Below are positions 24,557 to 33,832 of a DNA stretch of 64,000 bases, piece after piece; position 1 is the stretch's first letter, and every line of letters starts with the position of its first letter. The notes beneath the pieces are model-generated. The model was not told where the DNA came from. It ran no database searches and saw nothing but the letters and a program-made list of their open reading frames with translations. The stretch is from Pusillimonas sp044464525. GTDB taxonomy: Bacteria; Pseudomonadota; Gammaproteobacteria; Burkholderiales; Burkholderiaceae_B. The stretch is from the NCBI RefSeq assembly GCF_044464525.1, contig NZ_JBIQLE010000012.1:1-64000 (forward strand). Reading direction: 5' to 3'. Made by a program: the position numbers and the translations under genes.

Positions 24557-26968
24557 CTATGTTTTTCCCGCATTATCGTCCGCTTGCAGTTTTGAGTCTA
24601 TATCAGAACTCGAACTGGCCAAGCGGGTCAAGAGGATGGAAATACGCGCACCGCCTTCGCGCCGATTGGCAACGTCAATGCGCCCGCCATGTTCTTCAAC
24701 TATTTTCTTGACAATGGCCAGCCCCAGCCCCGTACCCGTTGCCTTGGTTGTAACGTAGGGCTCGAACACGCGTGACAGCACCTGCGCCTCGAAGCCCGGA
24801 CCATTGTCGGATACTGTCAGGCGCACCGCCTGCTGGCGCTCTCCATCATCTTTACTGGTTTCCATGAGCCTGGTCTGCACGTAGATGCACGCCTCTTCGA
24901 CCGGCTGCATCTGGCATGCGGCATCGCGGGCGTTGGCGACCAGATTGTGGATGAGCTGACGCAACTGCGTGGGGTCGCCCTCGATGGTCGGCAAGCCAGC
25001 CTCGAAAACCGCTTCTATCCTTACACTGCGCCCGTCGCTGCGCAAAGCGCCTTCGCCAGGGTCCCATCCGTACAGTATCAGAACGTCGCCCACCAGGTCG
25101 TTGATGTCGATGTTCTGCATCTGCGCCGGCGGCGTGCGGGCGTATTCACGAAAATCATCCACCATGTGCTTGAGCGACGTCACCTGGTTGACGATGGTAT
25201 TGGTCGACCGCATCAGCATCGCCGCATCGGACTCGTCCAGGCGATCGGCAAGCTTCATGGCCAGGCGCTCGGCGGACAGTTGTATGGGCGTGAGCGGGTT
25301 TTTAATTTCGTGGGCCAATCGTCGGGCCACCTCACCCCACGCTACCGCCCGGTTGGCGGATATTACCTCGCTGATGTCGTCGAACACCACAAGATAACCG
25401 TTGCCTCGTCCGTCAACCATAAGATGCGTGCCACGCGCCAGAAGCGTCACCACATGATGGCGCCCATTCTCACGTCCGCCTCCGTCGCCATCAAGCTCCA
25501 GCTCGAACTGCTGCTGCCAATAAGGGCGCTCGGAACCCACCGCCTCGTGCGCCGAAAATGCGTGGCGAATCAATTGCGAAAGCTTGAACGCCCCTTCGAC
25601 CGTTTCCAGCGGACGGCCTTTGGCCGAACGCAAGTCGACATGAAGAATGCTCTGCGCGCCCTGATTGAACAAGTTAAGCCGGAAGCCTTCGTCGAAAACC
25701 AGCACGCCCGACGAGAGATTGCTCAAGACGGACTCAAGATAGACGTTGGATCGTTCCAACTGCTGACGATTGTTCTCTACCATGCGCCTGGCCTCGTCAA
25801 GCTGACGGGTCATGGCATTGAACGACCGGGTCAGTTGGCCCACCTCGTCCTTTTCCGGAGGCTCGGGCAGGGGCCGATAATCGCCGACACCCACCGCCTG
25901 GGTTCCGGCCGCCAAAGTCAACAAGGGCCTGACCAAGCGACGCGACACGGCCAACGCCACGACCACCGCCGCAAAGACCGCCAGAATCAAAGCGAGCGTT
26001 AAGGTAATTCCATAAAGCTTCCTCAAGCCCAGGCGCGATAGAGCAAGTTCCTGATAGTCGCGAAAACCTTGCTGCACCTGATTTGCGTTGCGTGCGATCT
26101 GCTCGGGAACCGGCTGAATCACCTGCAGCCACCGTGTCTCGGGGGAAACGCCCAAGGCCGAGGACACCCTGTCGAGCGAACGCACCGGCAACACGACGCG
26201 CAAATGCAAGCCCAGATCACTGCTGGATAGAAGGTCTTGATCCTCGTCACCCGCTTCGGCGCCGGGTGGTTCATCCGCCTCGGCGGCCTCGTAGGTGCGC
26301 GACACTCGCAGATGATTGAGCACGTGCGCGGGGGGGCCATCGGGTATCAACTGCCCATAGTCGGATGAAGAAAAAGCCACCAGCCTTCCATTGCCGGTAA
26401 ACACCATGGCCTCGGCCACACCACCGGCCTCACGCAGCCGAGTGATGGCAATGGCCATATCGGAATCGCTGGTGTCGTTCAGTGAGGTCGCAATCACCTT
26501 GGCTCGGCTGCGTACTTCGGCAAGCTGGGCATCCAGGGCCGCCCGCCCCAAATTCAAACCTGCCTCGAGCGCACTGTCGACCCGCACATTGAACCAGGAC
26601 TCAATGGAGCGAGACATGAACTGCACGGAAAGCACATAGATGAGCGCGCCGGGCAGCACGCCGATCAAGGTAAAGTAAAGCGCGAAGCGTGCGGTAAGCC
26701 GCGACCCGAACTGGCGCCGCCGGATCTGGCGCAGCAATCGCGCTGCCAGCACTCCGACCCAGAAGATCAGTGCGACAGCCAGCACGCCATTGAGCATCAG
26801 CAACATGTCGTACTGCTGCGCATAGCGCGAGGCGTTGCCCGTCGACCATACAAGCAGGCCAAGCAGGGCCAGCGCACTGACCGCGGCGACCAGCAGCGCA
26901 AGGCGCAACCCCCATCTCAAGAGGGCTGGTGTTCGCCGGCGGAAATCGAAAACTGAAAATCTTTCCAT
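24557..26968 (-). CDS. ntrY: NtrY-like sensor histidine kinase
   Basis: An 803-residue membrane kinase. Several N-terminal transmembrane helices and a periplasmic region span about 15-375; a HAMP segment (VSRRLVRPLLTLAAGTQAVG), a PAS region (about 435-560), a HisKA domain with phospho-acceptor in RLAHEIKNPLTPIQLSAERL, and a HATPase domain (SDNGPGFEAQVLSRVFEPY, GTGLGLAIVKKI) follow. In other bacteria NtrYX responds to nitrogen, oxygen or envelope redox state. Its start overlaps the DUF4390 stop by 52 bp. Confidence 0.92.
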   Translation of the reverse strand: MERFSVFDFRRRTPALLRWGLRLALLVAAVSALALLGLLVWSTGNASRYAQQYDMLLMLNGVLAVALIFWVGVLAARLLRQIRRRQFGSRLTARFALYFTLIGVLPGALIYVLSVQFMSRSIESWFNVRVDSALEAGLNLGRAALDAQLAEVRSRAKVIATSLNDTSDSDMAIAITRLREAGGVAEAMVFTGNGRLVAFSSSDYGQLIPDGPPAHVLNHLRVSRTYEAAEADEPPGAEAGDEDQDLLSSSDLGLHLRVVLPVRSLDRVSSALGVSPETRWLQVIQPVPEQIARNANQVQQGFRDYQELALSRLGLRKLYGITLTLALILAVFAAVVVALAVSRRLVRPLLTLAAGTQAVGVGDYRPLPEPPEKDEVGQLTRSFNAMTRQLDEARRMVENNRQQLERSNVYLESVLSNLSSGVLVFDEGFRLNLFNQGAQSILHVDLRSAKGRPLETVEGAFKLSQLIRHAFSAHEAVGSERPYWQQQFELELDGDGGGRENGRHHVVTLLARGTHLMVDGRGNGYLVVFDDISEVISANRAVAWGEVARRLAHEIKNPLTPIQLSAERLAMKLADRLDESDAAMLMRSTNTIVNQVTSLKHMVDDFREYARTPPAQMQNIDINDLVGDVLILYGWDPGEGALRSDGRSVRIEAVFEAGLPTIEGDPTQLRQLIHNLVANARDAACQMQPVEEACIYVQTRLMETSKDDGERQQAVRLTVSDNGPGFEAQVLSRVFEPYVTTKATGTGLGLAIVKKIVEEHGGRIDVANRREGGARISILLTRLASSSSDIDSKLQADDNAGKT

Positions 26969-27504
26969 GGAGTGGCTAAAGCCCAGGCACTACTGTTATA
27001 GGCGTCGATCTGAAAAGGACGGGGCAGTCGGGAGGTGTCGAGCCGCACGCGAATTCGGCCGTTGTATTGTTGGTCGATCTCTAGCTCGGCGGTTTGCGCC
27101 ACCGCCCAGCCGCGGATATTGCGCACGAAGGTCAGGGCGTCGTCCAGCGATGCCACCGGAATGGAGAGCTCGCCTGTCCCCACCCGCCATTGCCGCGTCA
27201 GGGCGTTGTACACAATGCGCCAGGTCATTTGCTCGTCAACGACCACCTTGTCGAACCACCACCAGCGTTGCGTCGTAATCTTGAGATCGGCCGAGAAATA
27301 GACCGGAACGCCCTTTTGTGCGGCAGTACGCAATTCGGAACTGATTTCGAGCTGGACGTCTGCATCGATGTAGAGCCGGGCGTCTCGCACGAGAGGCTCA
27401 ACGCGCACCACCCGTTCGGCCTCAGGCTGGGCCACAACGATGTTCGCCCCGGACAAAGTAGCGGCAAGGCAGAACAGAAATAGCGAGCAGACTCGAAAAA
27501 TCAT
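26917..27504 (-). CDS. DUF4390 domain protein (exported, unknown function)
   Basis: A 195-residue protein with a signal peptide (about 1-24, FRVCSLFLFCLAATLSGA) and a single DUF4390 domain (VRVEPLVRDARLYIDADV, TTQRWWWFDKVVVDEQMTWR). This family is found mostly in beta-proteobacteria, between rsmB and ntrY, exactly as here. It probably works in the periplasm with the NtrY sensor, an inference from position only. ATG 27504 is chosen so that the signal peptide is N-terminal. Confidence 0.85.
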   Translation of the reverse strand: MIFRVCSLFLFCLAATLSGANIVVAQPEAERVVRVEPLVRDARLYIDADVQLEISSELRTAAQKGVPVYFSADLKITTQRWWWFDKVVVDEQMTWRIVYNALTRQWRVGTGELSIPVASLDDALTFVRNIRGWAVAQTAELEIDQQYNGRIRVRLDTSRLPRPFQIDAYNSSAWALATPWKDFQFSISAGEHQPS

Positions 27505-27553
27505 TGAGCTCACGGTTGAACGCCGCAAGGGCGAAAGCATTATTGTTGACGTC

Positions 27554-28897
27554 TTAGGCCCGCTTGGCAAACAGGGCGTAAAAAAATCCATCTTGCGATG
27601 CCTGATTCCCTACATCCGGCAAGGGCAATATCTGCCCCGGGGCAGGCAGCCGTTCGGCATCCGCATGCGCTTGCATAAATCGTTGCGCTTGTTGCTCGCC
27701 CTCTTGGGGAAAAATGGAGCATGTAGCATACAGCAAGCGTCCGCCCGGCTTGACGACCTTCCACAAGGCCGAGATGATCTTCTGCTGCAAGACGGCTGTG
27801 CGGGCCACGTCGGCCTCGCGGCGCAGCCAGCGTATGTCGGGGTGCCGGCGAACCACGCCGGAAGCCGTGCAGGGCACGTCGGCCAGCACCAGGTCGAAGG
27901 GATTGCCATCCCACCACGCTGAAGTGTCTGCCGCGTCGGCGCAACGCAAGAGTACTTGATCGTGACGCAAGCCCAGCCGATCCAGGTTCTGGCCCACCCG
28001 TTCAAGCCTGACGGCGTCGTTGTCAAGCGCCCACAGCTCGACTTGGGCGGACTCCAGCACATGCGCCGCCTTGCCTCCGGGCGCCGAGCAGGCATCCAAC
28101 ACCCGGGCTCCATCGAACGGCGCAAGCAGAAGGGCCGCCTTTTGTGCGGCGGCATCCTGCACTGACCACCAGCCTTCGTCAAAGCCCGGAATTTCGTGCA
28201 CCGGCCGGGCCTGAGCCAACATCAGCCCTGTCTCGCCCACCCTCACGGCTTCAATACCAGCCTGAGCAAACCGGTCTTGAAGCTCGCTGACCGAAGCGCG
28301 GCGCACGTTGACGCGCAAAGTCATGGGCCCCGGCCGATCACCGGCACGCAACAAGGACTCCCACTGATCGGGGTAGGCGGCTTTGAGTTGTTTTATCCAC
28401 CACGAAGGATAGTTCCAGCGCGCGGCGGGTTTGCGGCGCGCCTGGGTTAAAATATCAGTTCTTTCACGTGTGAAGCGACGCAAGGCCGCATTCAACAGCT
28501 TCTTGTACGGGCGCATACCCGGCGCATCCGCAGCCCTTACCGATTGATCCACCACAGTGTGCACTGCATATACCGGCACATGGGGCTCGGTGCCTGACGC
28601 GCCCTCGGTCGCCTCCATCGCAGTGTCAAGCAGCACCAGCGACACTTGCAACAATGCGTCGAACAAGGGGTTGGGGGGCGTGCGCTGCACCAGCAAGCCC
28701 TTGATTTCATTAGCCAGGCCAAGGCGCCGCATGACGTGGAAACTGATCGCCTGCGTTGCTGCGCGCAGATTGGCCGGCGTAGCGGCAAGCGCCTCGGATA
28801 ACGAGCGCCCCGACTGTACCGCCTGCACGGTCCGAGCGCAGGCAAGCAGGGTTTCTGACAACGCAATGCGTTGCAATGGAGTGTTATTGGCAGGCAC
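27554..28897 (-). CDS. rsmB: 16S rRNA (cytosine(967)-C(5))-methyltransferase
   Basis: A 447-residue enzyme with an N-terminal NusB-like RNA-binding domain (about 5-150) and a C-terminal Rossmann methyltransferase domain (about 180-445). The SAM motif is VLDACSAPGGKAAHVLE, and the catalytic cysteines are in LADVPCTASGVVRRHPDI and YATCSIFPQEGEQQ. It heads the rsmB-DUF4390-ntrY-ntrX operon. In many relatives fmt lies directly upstream; here rimO and doxX intervene on the opposite strand. Confidence 0.95.
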   Translation of the reverse strand: MPANNTPLQRIALSETLLACARTVQAVQSGRSLSEALAATPANLRAATQAISFHVMRRLGLANEIKGLLVQRTPPNPLFDALLQVSLVLLDTAMEATEGASGTEPHVPVYAVHTVVDQSVRAADAPGMRPYKKLLNAALRRFTRERTDILTQARRKPAARWNYPSWWIKQLKAAYPDQWESLLRAGDRPGPMTLRVNVRRASVSELQDRFAQAGIEAVRVGETGLMLAQARPVHEIPGFDEGWWSVQDAAAQKAALLLAPFDGARVLDACSAPGGKAAHVLESAQVELWALDNDAVRLERVGQNLDRLGLRHDQVLLRCADAADTSAWWDGNPFDLVLADVPCTASGVVRRHPDIRWLRREADVARTAVLQQKIISALWKVVKPGGRLLYATCSIFPQEGEQQAQRFMQAHADAERLPAPGQILPLPDVGNQASQDGFFYALFAKRA

Positions 28898-29028
28898 GAG
28901 TTGCGGTCATCCAGAGGCGCGGTTCATCTGTGCGGACTTTATCATCAAATGGCCCCGCGCTTCAGGCGCGGGCATGCGAATACTGAACAACGATTTTTAC
29001 GAAGCCGCAAGGCTTGCAAAGGTTACTC

Positions 29029-30405
29029 ATGAATTCCCCTGACGCGGGCCGCCCCATGGCGGTCTCCCCCAAGGCGGGCCCCCCGAACGCGGGCCGCAAA
29101 AAAGTGGGCTTTGTCAGCCTGGGCTGTCCCAAGGCGCTGGTCGACTCCGAACGCATCCTGACGCAATTGCGCACCGAAGGCTACGTCATCACGCCCGACT
29201 ATGACAACGCCGACGTGGTCGTCGTGAACACTTGCGGCTTCATCGACAGCGCCAAGGCCGAGTCGCTGGACGCCATCGGCGAGGCCATCGCCGAGAATGG
29301 GCGGGTCATCGTCACCGGCTGCATGGGGGTCGAAGAATCCGTCATCCGCGACGTGCATCCGGCCGTGCTGGCGGTCACAGGGCCGCAGCAATATGAGGAA
29401 GTGGTGCGCGCCGTACACGAGGCGGCGCCGCCCAATCTCGAACATGATCCGTATGTCGACCTGGTGCCGCCGCAAGGAATCAAGCTGACGCCCCGGCACT
29501 ACGCCTACCTGAAGATATCCGAAGGCTGCAACCATCGCTGCAGCTTCTGCATCATCCCTTCGATGCGCGGCACCCACGTCAGCCGGCCCATCGGCGACGT
29601 GCTGGGCGAGGCCGAGCGTCTGGTCAATGCAGGCGTCAAAGAGCTGCTGGTCATTTCACAAGACACCAGCGCCTACGGCATCGACATGAAGTTTCGCACC
29701 GGCTTCTGGAACGGCCGGCCAATCAAGACCCACATGACGCAGCTTTGCGAAGCGCTGGCCGGCTTCGGCGTATGGACCCGCTTGCATTACGTCTACCCGT
29801 ACCCGCACGTGGACGAAGTGATTCCGCTGATGGCCGACGGCAAGCTGCTGCCTTACCTGGACATCCCCTTCCAGCATGCCAGTCCGCGCATCCTCAAGCT
29901 GATGAAGCGGCCGGCCTTCGAAGACCGCACCATGGCCCGCATCAAGAAATGGCGCGAGGCCTGTCCCGACCTGACCTTGCGTTCCACCTTCATCGTGGGC
30001 TTTCCGGGCGAAACCGAAGAAGATTTCCAATACCTGCTCGACTGGATGAGCGAAGCGCAACTGGATCGCGTGGGCTGTTTCCAGTATTCGCCGGTGGAAG
30101 GGGCCAGGGCCAACGAACTGCCCGACCCCGTGCCCGACGAGGTGAAGCAAGAGCGTTGGGACCGTTTCATGGCCCATCAGCAAGCCATTTCCACCCAGCG
30201 ACTCGAACGCAAGGTGGGCCGCGAAATCGAGGTGCTTATCGATGAAGTCGACGCGGACGGCGCCGTCGGCCGCTCAAGCGCGGATGCGCCCGAGATCGAC
30301 GGCAACGTCTTCGTCAGCGGCGCCAAAAACGCACGTCCGGGCGACATGCTGCGGGTGAAGGTCACCGATTCGGACGAATACGACCTGTACGCGGAGGCTA
30401 CCTAG
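29029..30405 (+). CDS. rimO: Ribosomal protein S12 (aspartate-C3) methylthiotransferase
   Basis: A 458-residue radical-SAM enzyme that methylthiolates an aspartate of ribosomal protein S12. An N-terminal UPF0004 domain (VSLGCPKALVDSERIL, VVVNTCGFIDSAKAES, VTGCMG) is followed by the radical-SAM cluster CNHRCSFC and a C-terminal TRAM domain. ATG 29029 is preferred over a TTG at 29014. The first 25 residues are a Pro/Gly/Ala-rich leader absent from most homologs. It is divergent from rsmB. Confidence 0.95.
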   Translation: MNSPDAGRPMAVSPKAGPPNAGRKKVGFVSLGCPKALVDSERILTQLRTEGYVITPDYDNADVVVVNTCGFIDSAKAESLDAIGEAIAENGRVIVTGCMGVEESVIRDVHPAVLAVTGPQQYEEVVRAVHEAAPPNLEHDPYVDLVPPQGIKLTPRHYAYLKISEGCNHRCSFCIIPSMRGTHVSRPIGDVLGEAERLVNAGVKELLVISQDTSAYGIDMKFRTGFWNGRPIKTHMTQLCEALAGFGVWTRLHYVYPYPHVDEVIPLMADGKLLPYLDIPFQHASPRILKLMKRPAFEDRTMARIKKWREACPDLTLRSTFIVGFPGETEEDFQYLLDWMSEAQLDRVGCFQYSPVEGARANELPDPVPDEVKQERWDRFMAHQQAISTQRLERKVGREIEVLIDEVDADGAVGRSSADAPEIDGNVFVSGAKNARPGDMLRVKVTDSDEYDLYAEAT

Positions 30406-30488
30406 GTATAAACTGCCGCTTGCCAAGGACCCGGCTTCCTTCACCGACTTTCGGTGGGCCGGACCTACATACCAAGGAGTCCAAGCGC

Positions 30489-30899
30489 ATGTCTTCTACA
30501 TCCTGCGATGATCTGGGCCGGCTGATCCTGCGGCTCACCCTGGGCATTCTCATCCTCATGCACGGCCTGGCCAAGCTCTTCAACGGCATCGGCGGCATTG
30601 AATCCATGCTTACGGCGCAAGGCCTCCCCGCCTTCTTCGCCTGGGGCGCCTATGTGGGCGAGGTAATCGCCCCCATCCTGGTGATCCTGGGCATATACAA
30701 CCGCCTGGGCGCCCTGCTGATCGCCATCAACATGGTCGTGGCCATTCTTCTGGCGCACAGCCATCAGCTATTCATGCTTACCGGCTCGGGAGGCTGGCAG
30801 CTCGAACTGCAGGGCATGTTCCTGTTTACCGCCGTTGCGCTGATCTTCCTGGGCGCGGGCTCGTACAGCCTGGGCGGCCGCAGCGGCCGCTGGAACTGA
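30489..30899 (+). CDS. DoxX family membrane protein
   Basis: A 136-residue integral membrane protein with four predicted helices and the DoxX signature (GRLILRLTLGILILMHGLAKLFNG). A strong AAGGAG site precedes ATG 30489. DoxX proteins are linked to quinone or thiol redox processes, but function is unproven for most, including this one. It follows rimO by 83 bp and converges with fmt. Confidence 0.85.
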   Translation: MSSTSCDDLGRLILRLTLGILILMHGLAKLFNGIGGIESMLTAQGLPAFFAWGAYVGEVIAPILVILGIYNRLGALLIAINMVVAILLAHSHQLFMLTGSGGWQLELQGMFLFTAVALIFLGAGSYSLGGRSGRWN

Positions 30900-30933
30900 C
30901 GGGCGCATGCAACGCGGGCGCCAGGCCTGAACG

Positions 30934-30963
30934 AACGGGGCCTGCCTTCTTGGCAGGCCCGTT
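30934..30963. terminator. Hairpin between convergent doxX and fmt
   Basis: Arms AACGGGGCCTGCC (30934-30946) and GGCAGGCCCGTT (30952-30963) form a GC-rich stem with one bulge and a 5-nt loop. It lies between two convergent genes and could terminate both, though neither side has a long T tract. Confidence 0.55.
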
Positions 30964-30974
30964 GCCATGCCGCC

Positions 30975-31913
30975 CTACGGTTGCCACCCCTGTATGAAGG
31001 TGGCGGCGAGCTGCCGCTTGCCGCCCGCTTTCTGCAGCTCGAGCACCCGCAACACGCCATCCGCGGTGGCGATATCGATGCCTTCCGCCGAGGCGGATTC
31101 AACCACGCCCGGCCGGTTTTCGGCCGCTTGCGGCAACGCCTGCGCCCGCCATACCTTGACCGGGGAATCAAGGCCCGGCAAGACCATGGTTGCACCAGGC
31201 ACGGGATTAAAGGCCCGCACGCGCCTGGCAAGCACCCGGGCCGGCTGGGTGAAGTCGAGCGGCGCCTCGGACTTTTCCAGCTTGGCCGCGTATGTGGCTT
31301 GCTCTTCTTGTTGCCTGGCGCCGGCCAGCGGCCCGTTCGCGAGCACGCGCAAGGCCTCGACAATGGCTTGTGCGCCGAGGCCGGCCAATTCATCATGCAG
31401 GCTCGCCGCCGTGTGGTCGGGCGTAATGGGCAGCGACCGAACCAGCAGCATGTCGCCGGTGTCCAGCCCTTCGTCCATTTGCATGATGGTGATGCCGGTT
31501 TGCGCGTCGCCCGCATCAATGGCGCGCTGGATGGGCGCCGCGCCGCGCCAGCGCGGCAAAAGGCTGGCGTGGATGTTCAGGCAGCCCAACGGCGGAAGCT
31601 CGAGCACCCAGCGCGGCAATATCAGGCCATAGGCCGCCACCACCATGACGTCGGGCTTTGCATCGAGCAGGGCCTGGCGCGCCGCCTGGGCTTCTTCCGC
31701 ATACTTGCCGTCCAGCTTCAGGCCGCGCGGCTGCAACACGGGGATACCGGCGGCCACGGCCGCCTGCTTGACCGCGCTGGGCGTCAGCTTGAGGCCGCGT
31801 CCGGCGGGGCGGTCGGGCTGGGTCAATACCAGGGGAATGTCATGGCCCGCGGCAAGCACGGCGTCTAGCGCCAGGCGGGCAAATTCCGGAGTGCCGGCGA
31901 AAACGACGCGCAT
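30975..31913 (-). CDS. fmt: Methionyl-tRNA formyltransferase
   Basis: A 312-residue enzyme that formylates initiator Met-tRNA. It shows VVFAGTPEFARLALDAVL, LTQPDRPAGRGLKLTPSAVK, the folate-site motif NIHASLLPRWRGAAPIQ and a C-terminal tRNA-binding domain (about 210-310). It follows def by 32 bp on the same strand, forming the def-fmt unit. Confidence 0.97.
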   Translation of the reverse strand: MRVVFAGTPEFARLALDAVLAAGHDIPLVLTQPDRPAGRGLKLTPSAVKQAAVAAGIPVLQPRGLKLDGKYAEEAQAARQALLDAKPDVMVVAAYGLILPRWVLELPPLGCLNIHASLLPRWRGAAPIQRAIDAGDAQTGITIMQMDEGLDTGDMLLVRSLPITPDHTAASLHDELAGLGAQAIVEALRVLANGPLAGARQQEEQATYAAKLEKSEAPLDFTQPARVLARRVRAFNPVPGATMVLPGLDSPVKVWRAQALPQAAENRPGVVESASAEGIDIATADGVLRVLELQKAGGKRQLAATFIQGWQP

Positions 31914-31945
31914 GAGTCCAAGCCTATTAATGTGTTCGAGGGGCC

Positions 31946-32458
31946 CTAGGCCTTGAGCGCTTCGCGTTCTTGCTTGCGGATTTTGGTCTTGATGCGGTTT
32001 TGCTTGAGCGGCGAAAGATATTCGACAAAGACCTTGCCCAGAAGATGATCAAGCTCGTGTTGCACGCAGACGGCCAACAGCCCTTCAGCGTCGAACTCGA
32101 ACGGCTCGCCTTGCTCGTTAAGGGCCCGCACATGGATTTTCGCAGCGCGCTGGACCTCGTCGTAGACACCGGGAACCGAAAGACAGCCTTCTTCGTAGAC
32201 TTGCTGATCGTCGCTTTTCCAGGTGATCTCGGGATTGATGAGCACCAGCAGATCGTTGTTTTCTTCGGAAACATCGATAACCACCACCCGCTCGTGGACG
32301 TCAACCTGGGTGGCGGCCAGGCCCACGCCCGGCGCGTCGTACATGGTTTCGGCCATGTCCCGGACAAGCTGGCGGATTCGATCGTCGACAGCCTGCACGG
32401 GTTTGGCAACCTTGTGCAGGCGTGGATCGGGATAACGAAGTATAGGAAGCAGGGCCAT
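31946..32458 (-). CDS. def: Peptide deformylase
   Basis: A 170-residue metalloenzyme that removes the N-formyl group from new proteins. All three motifs are present: GVGLAATQVD, EGCLSVPGV (metal Cys) and HELDHLLG (two metal His and catalytic Glu). Length is typical. It is first in the def-fmt unit and divergent from dprA across an AT-rich 226-bp gap that presumably holds both promoters. Confidence 0.97.
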   Translation of the reverse strand: MALLPILRYPDPRLHKVAKPVQAVDDRIRQLVRDMAETMYDAPGVGLAATQVDVHERVVVIDVSEENNDLLVLINPEITWKSDDQQVYEEGCLSVPGVYDEVQRAAKIHVRALNEQGEPFEFDAEGLLAVCVQHELDHLLGKVFVEYLSPLKQNRIKTKIRKQEREALKA

Positions 32459-32684
32459 AAATAATCCAAAACTCTAGAAAAAAACCGCAAATTCGAGCCA
32501 CGGGCATAATAAAGGGCTTTACAGCGGGGTTTTTCCTTAACTGATTATAACAAAACGAGTTTTTCCATAAAGCAGCTTAAAGCATGCGCTCACCAACCCC
32601 GCCCGGCCTGCAAGCAGCAAGGCGAGTGTGACTTTACCCGCCATCACCGCGCCAAAGCACCACGCAATATGCCAAACTTGCGCC

Positions 32685-33806
32685 ATGCACACACCCGCTT
32701 CCATTGAAGAGATCCGCGCCTGGCTGCGCCTGACTCTCGAGCCCGGCATCGGCCCGACAGGGGCCCGCGCTCTTTTGGCCGCTATCGGGCTGCCGCAGGA
32801 CATCTACGACGCGTCGGCGGCTACCCTCGCCAAGCACCTGCCCACTGAGCTGGCCACCCAAATGCGTCGGCCACTCGCCGCGGACACGCAAGCCTTGATC
32901 GAGCGCACCCTGGAATGGCTTGCGCAGCCGGGGCATCATCTGCTGACCCTGGCCGACCCCACCTACCCTGCCGCGCTGCTCGATACCCACGACCCGCCCA
33001 CGGTGTTATACGTCAATGGACGTGCAGAGCTGCTCAGTACGCCGGCCATTTCCGTCGTAGGCGCACGCAACGCCACACCCGGAGGCCGCGACAATGCGCG
33101 CTCGTTCGCACGCTACCTGGCTCAACAAGGGCTGTGCGTTGCCAGCGGGCTGGCCCACGGTATCGACACGGCGGCCCATGAAGGGGCGCTCGAGGCGGGA
33201 GCCCAGGCGGGCTCGACCATTGCCGTCATGGGCACCGGCATCGACATCATCTACCCGGCGGCAAACCTGAATTTAGCTCGACAAATCGCCACCGCAGGCG
33301 CCCTGGTGTCCGAACTGCCCTTGGGCACTCCCTCTGTTCCCCATCAATTCCCCAGGCGCAACCGCATCGTAGCCGGGCTGGCCAGGGGCGTCCTGGTGGT
33401 CGAGGCGGCCAAACAAAGCGGCTCTTTGATCACCGCTCGCCTGGCCACAGAGCTTGGGCGCGAGGTGTTCGCCATTCCGGGTTCCATCCACTCGCCGCTG
33501 TCGCGGGGTTGCCATGCGCTAATACGGCAGGGCGCGAAGCTGGTCGAATCGGGTCAGGACATCCTCGAGGAACTGGGCCAGCTCGCGGCGGCAGACACAA
33601 CAGCTGCGCCGCAACCGTCCCTATTCAAGCCGCATACGTCCGAAGCGCGCGTACTGGGCGCGCTGGGCCATGACCCGGTTGACGTCGATACGCTTCAATC
33701 GCGAACCGGCATGGAAATGTCCGAGCTGAGCAGCCTGTTGCTTAGGCTGGAGCTGGAAGACGCCCTCTATCGCCTGGAAGACGGCCGCTATCAGCGTCGC
33801 GCCTGA
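32685..33806 (+). CDS. dprA: DNA-processing protein DprA (Smf)
   Basis: A 373-residue protein that loads RecA on incoming single-stranded DNA during transformation. The Rossmann core reads ISVVGARNATPGGRDNARSF, ASGLAHGIDTAAHEGALEAG and FPRRNRIVAGLARGVLVVEA. A C-terminal winged-helix DprA domain (about 305-373) is present. ATG 32685 is chosen; an upstream in-frame start would add 19 residues. The divergent dprA/def-fmt layout matches E. coli smf/def-fmt. Confidence 0.93.
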   Translation: MHTPASIEEIRAWLRLTLEPGIGPTGARALLAAIGLPQDIYDASAATLAKHLPTELATQMRRPLAADTQALIERTLEWLAQPGHHLLTLADPTYPAALLDTHDPPTVLYVNGRAELLSTPAISVVGARNATPGGRDNARSFARYLAQQGLCVASGLAHGIDTAAHEGALEAGAQAGSTIAVMGTGIDIIYPAANLNLARQIATAGALVSELPLGTPSVPHQFPRRNRIVAGLARGVLVVEAAKQSGSLITARLATELGREVFAIPGSIHSPLSRGCHALIRQGAKLVESGQDILEELGQLAAADTTAAPQPSLFKPHTSEARVLGALGHDPVDVDTLQSRTGMEMSELSSLLLRLELEDALYRLEDGRYQRRA

Positions 33807-33832
33807 AGGCGCCGCGCCGGCTTGCCCCCTGA

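Noticed and set aside
24947..26002. Plus-strand ORF of 351 codons
   Set aside because: Antisense to ntrY, whose kinase motifs are unmistakable.
28954..28972. CCCGCGC/GCGCGGG hairpin between rsmB and rimO
   Set aside because: It lies between divergent starts, where a terminator is not expected, and has no T run; could be a leader structure, but nothing supports it.
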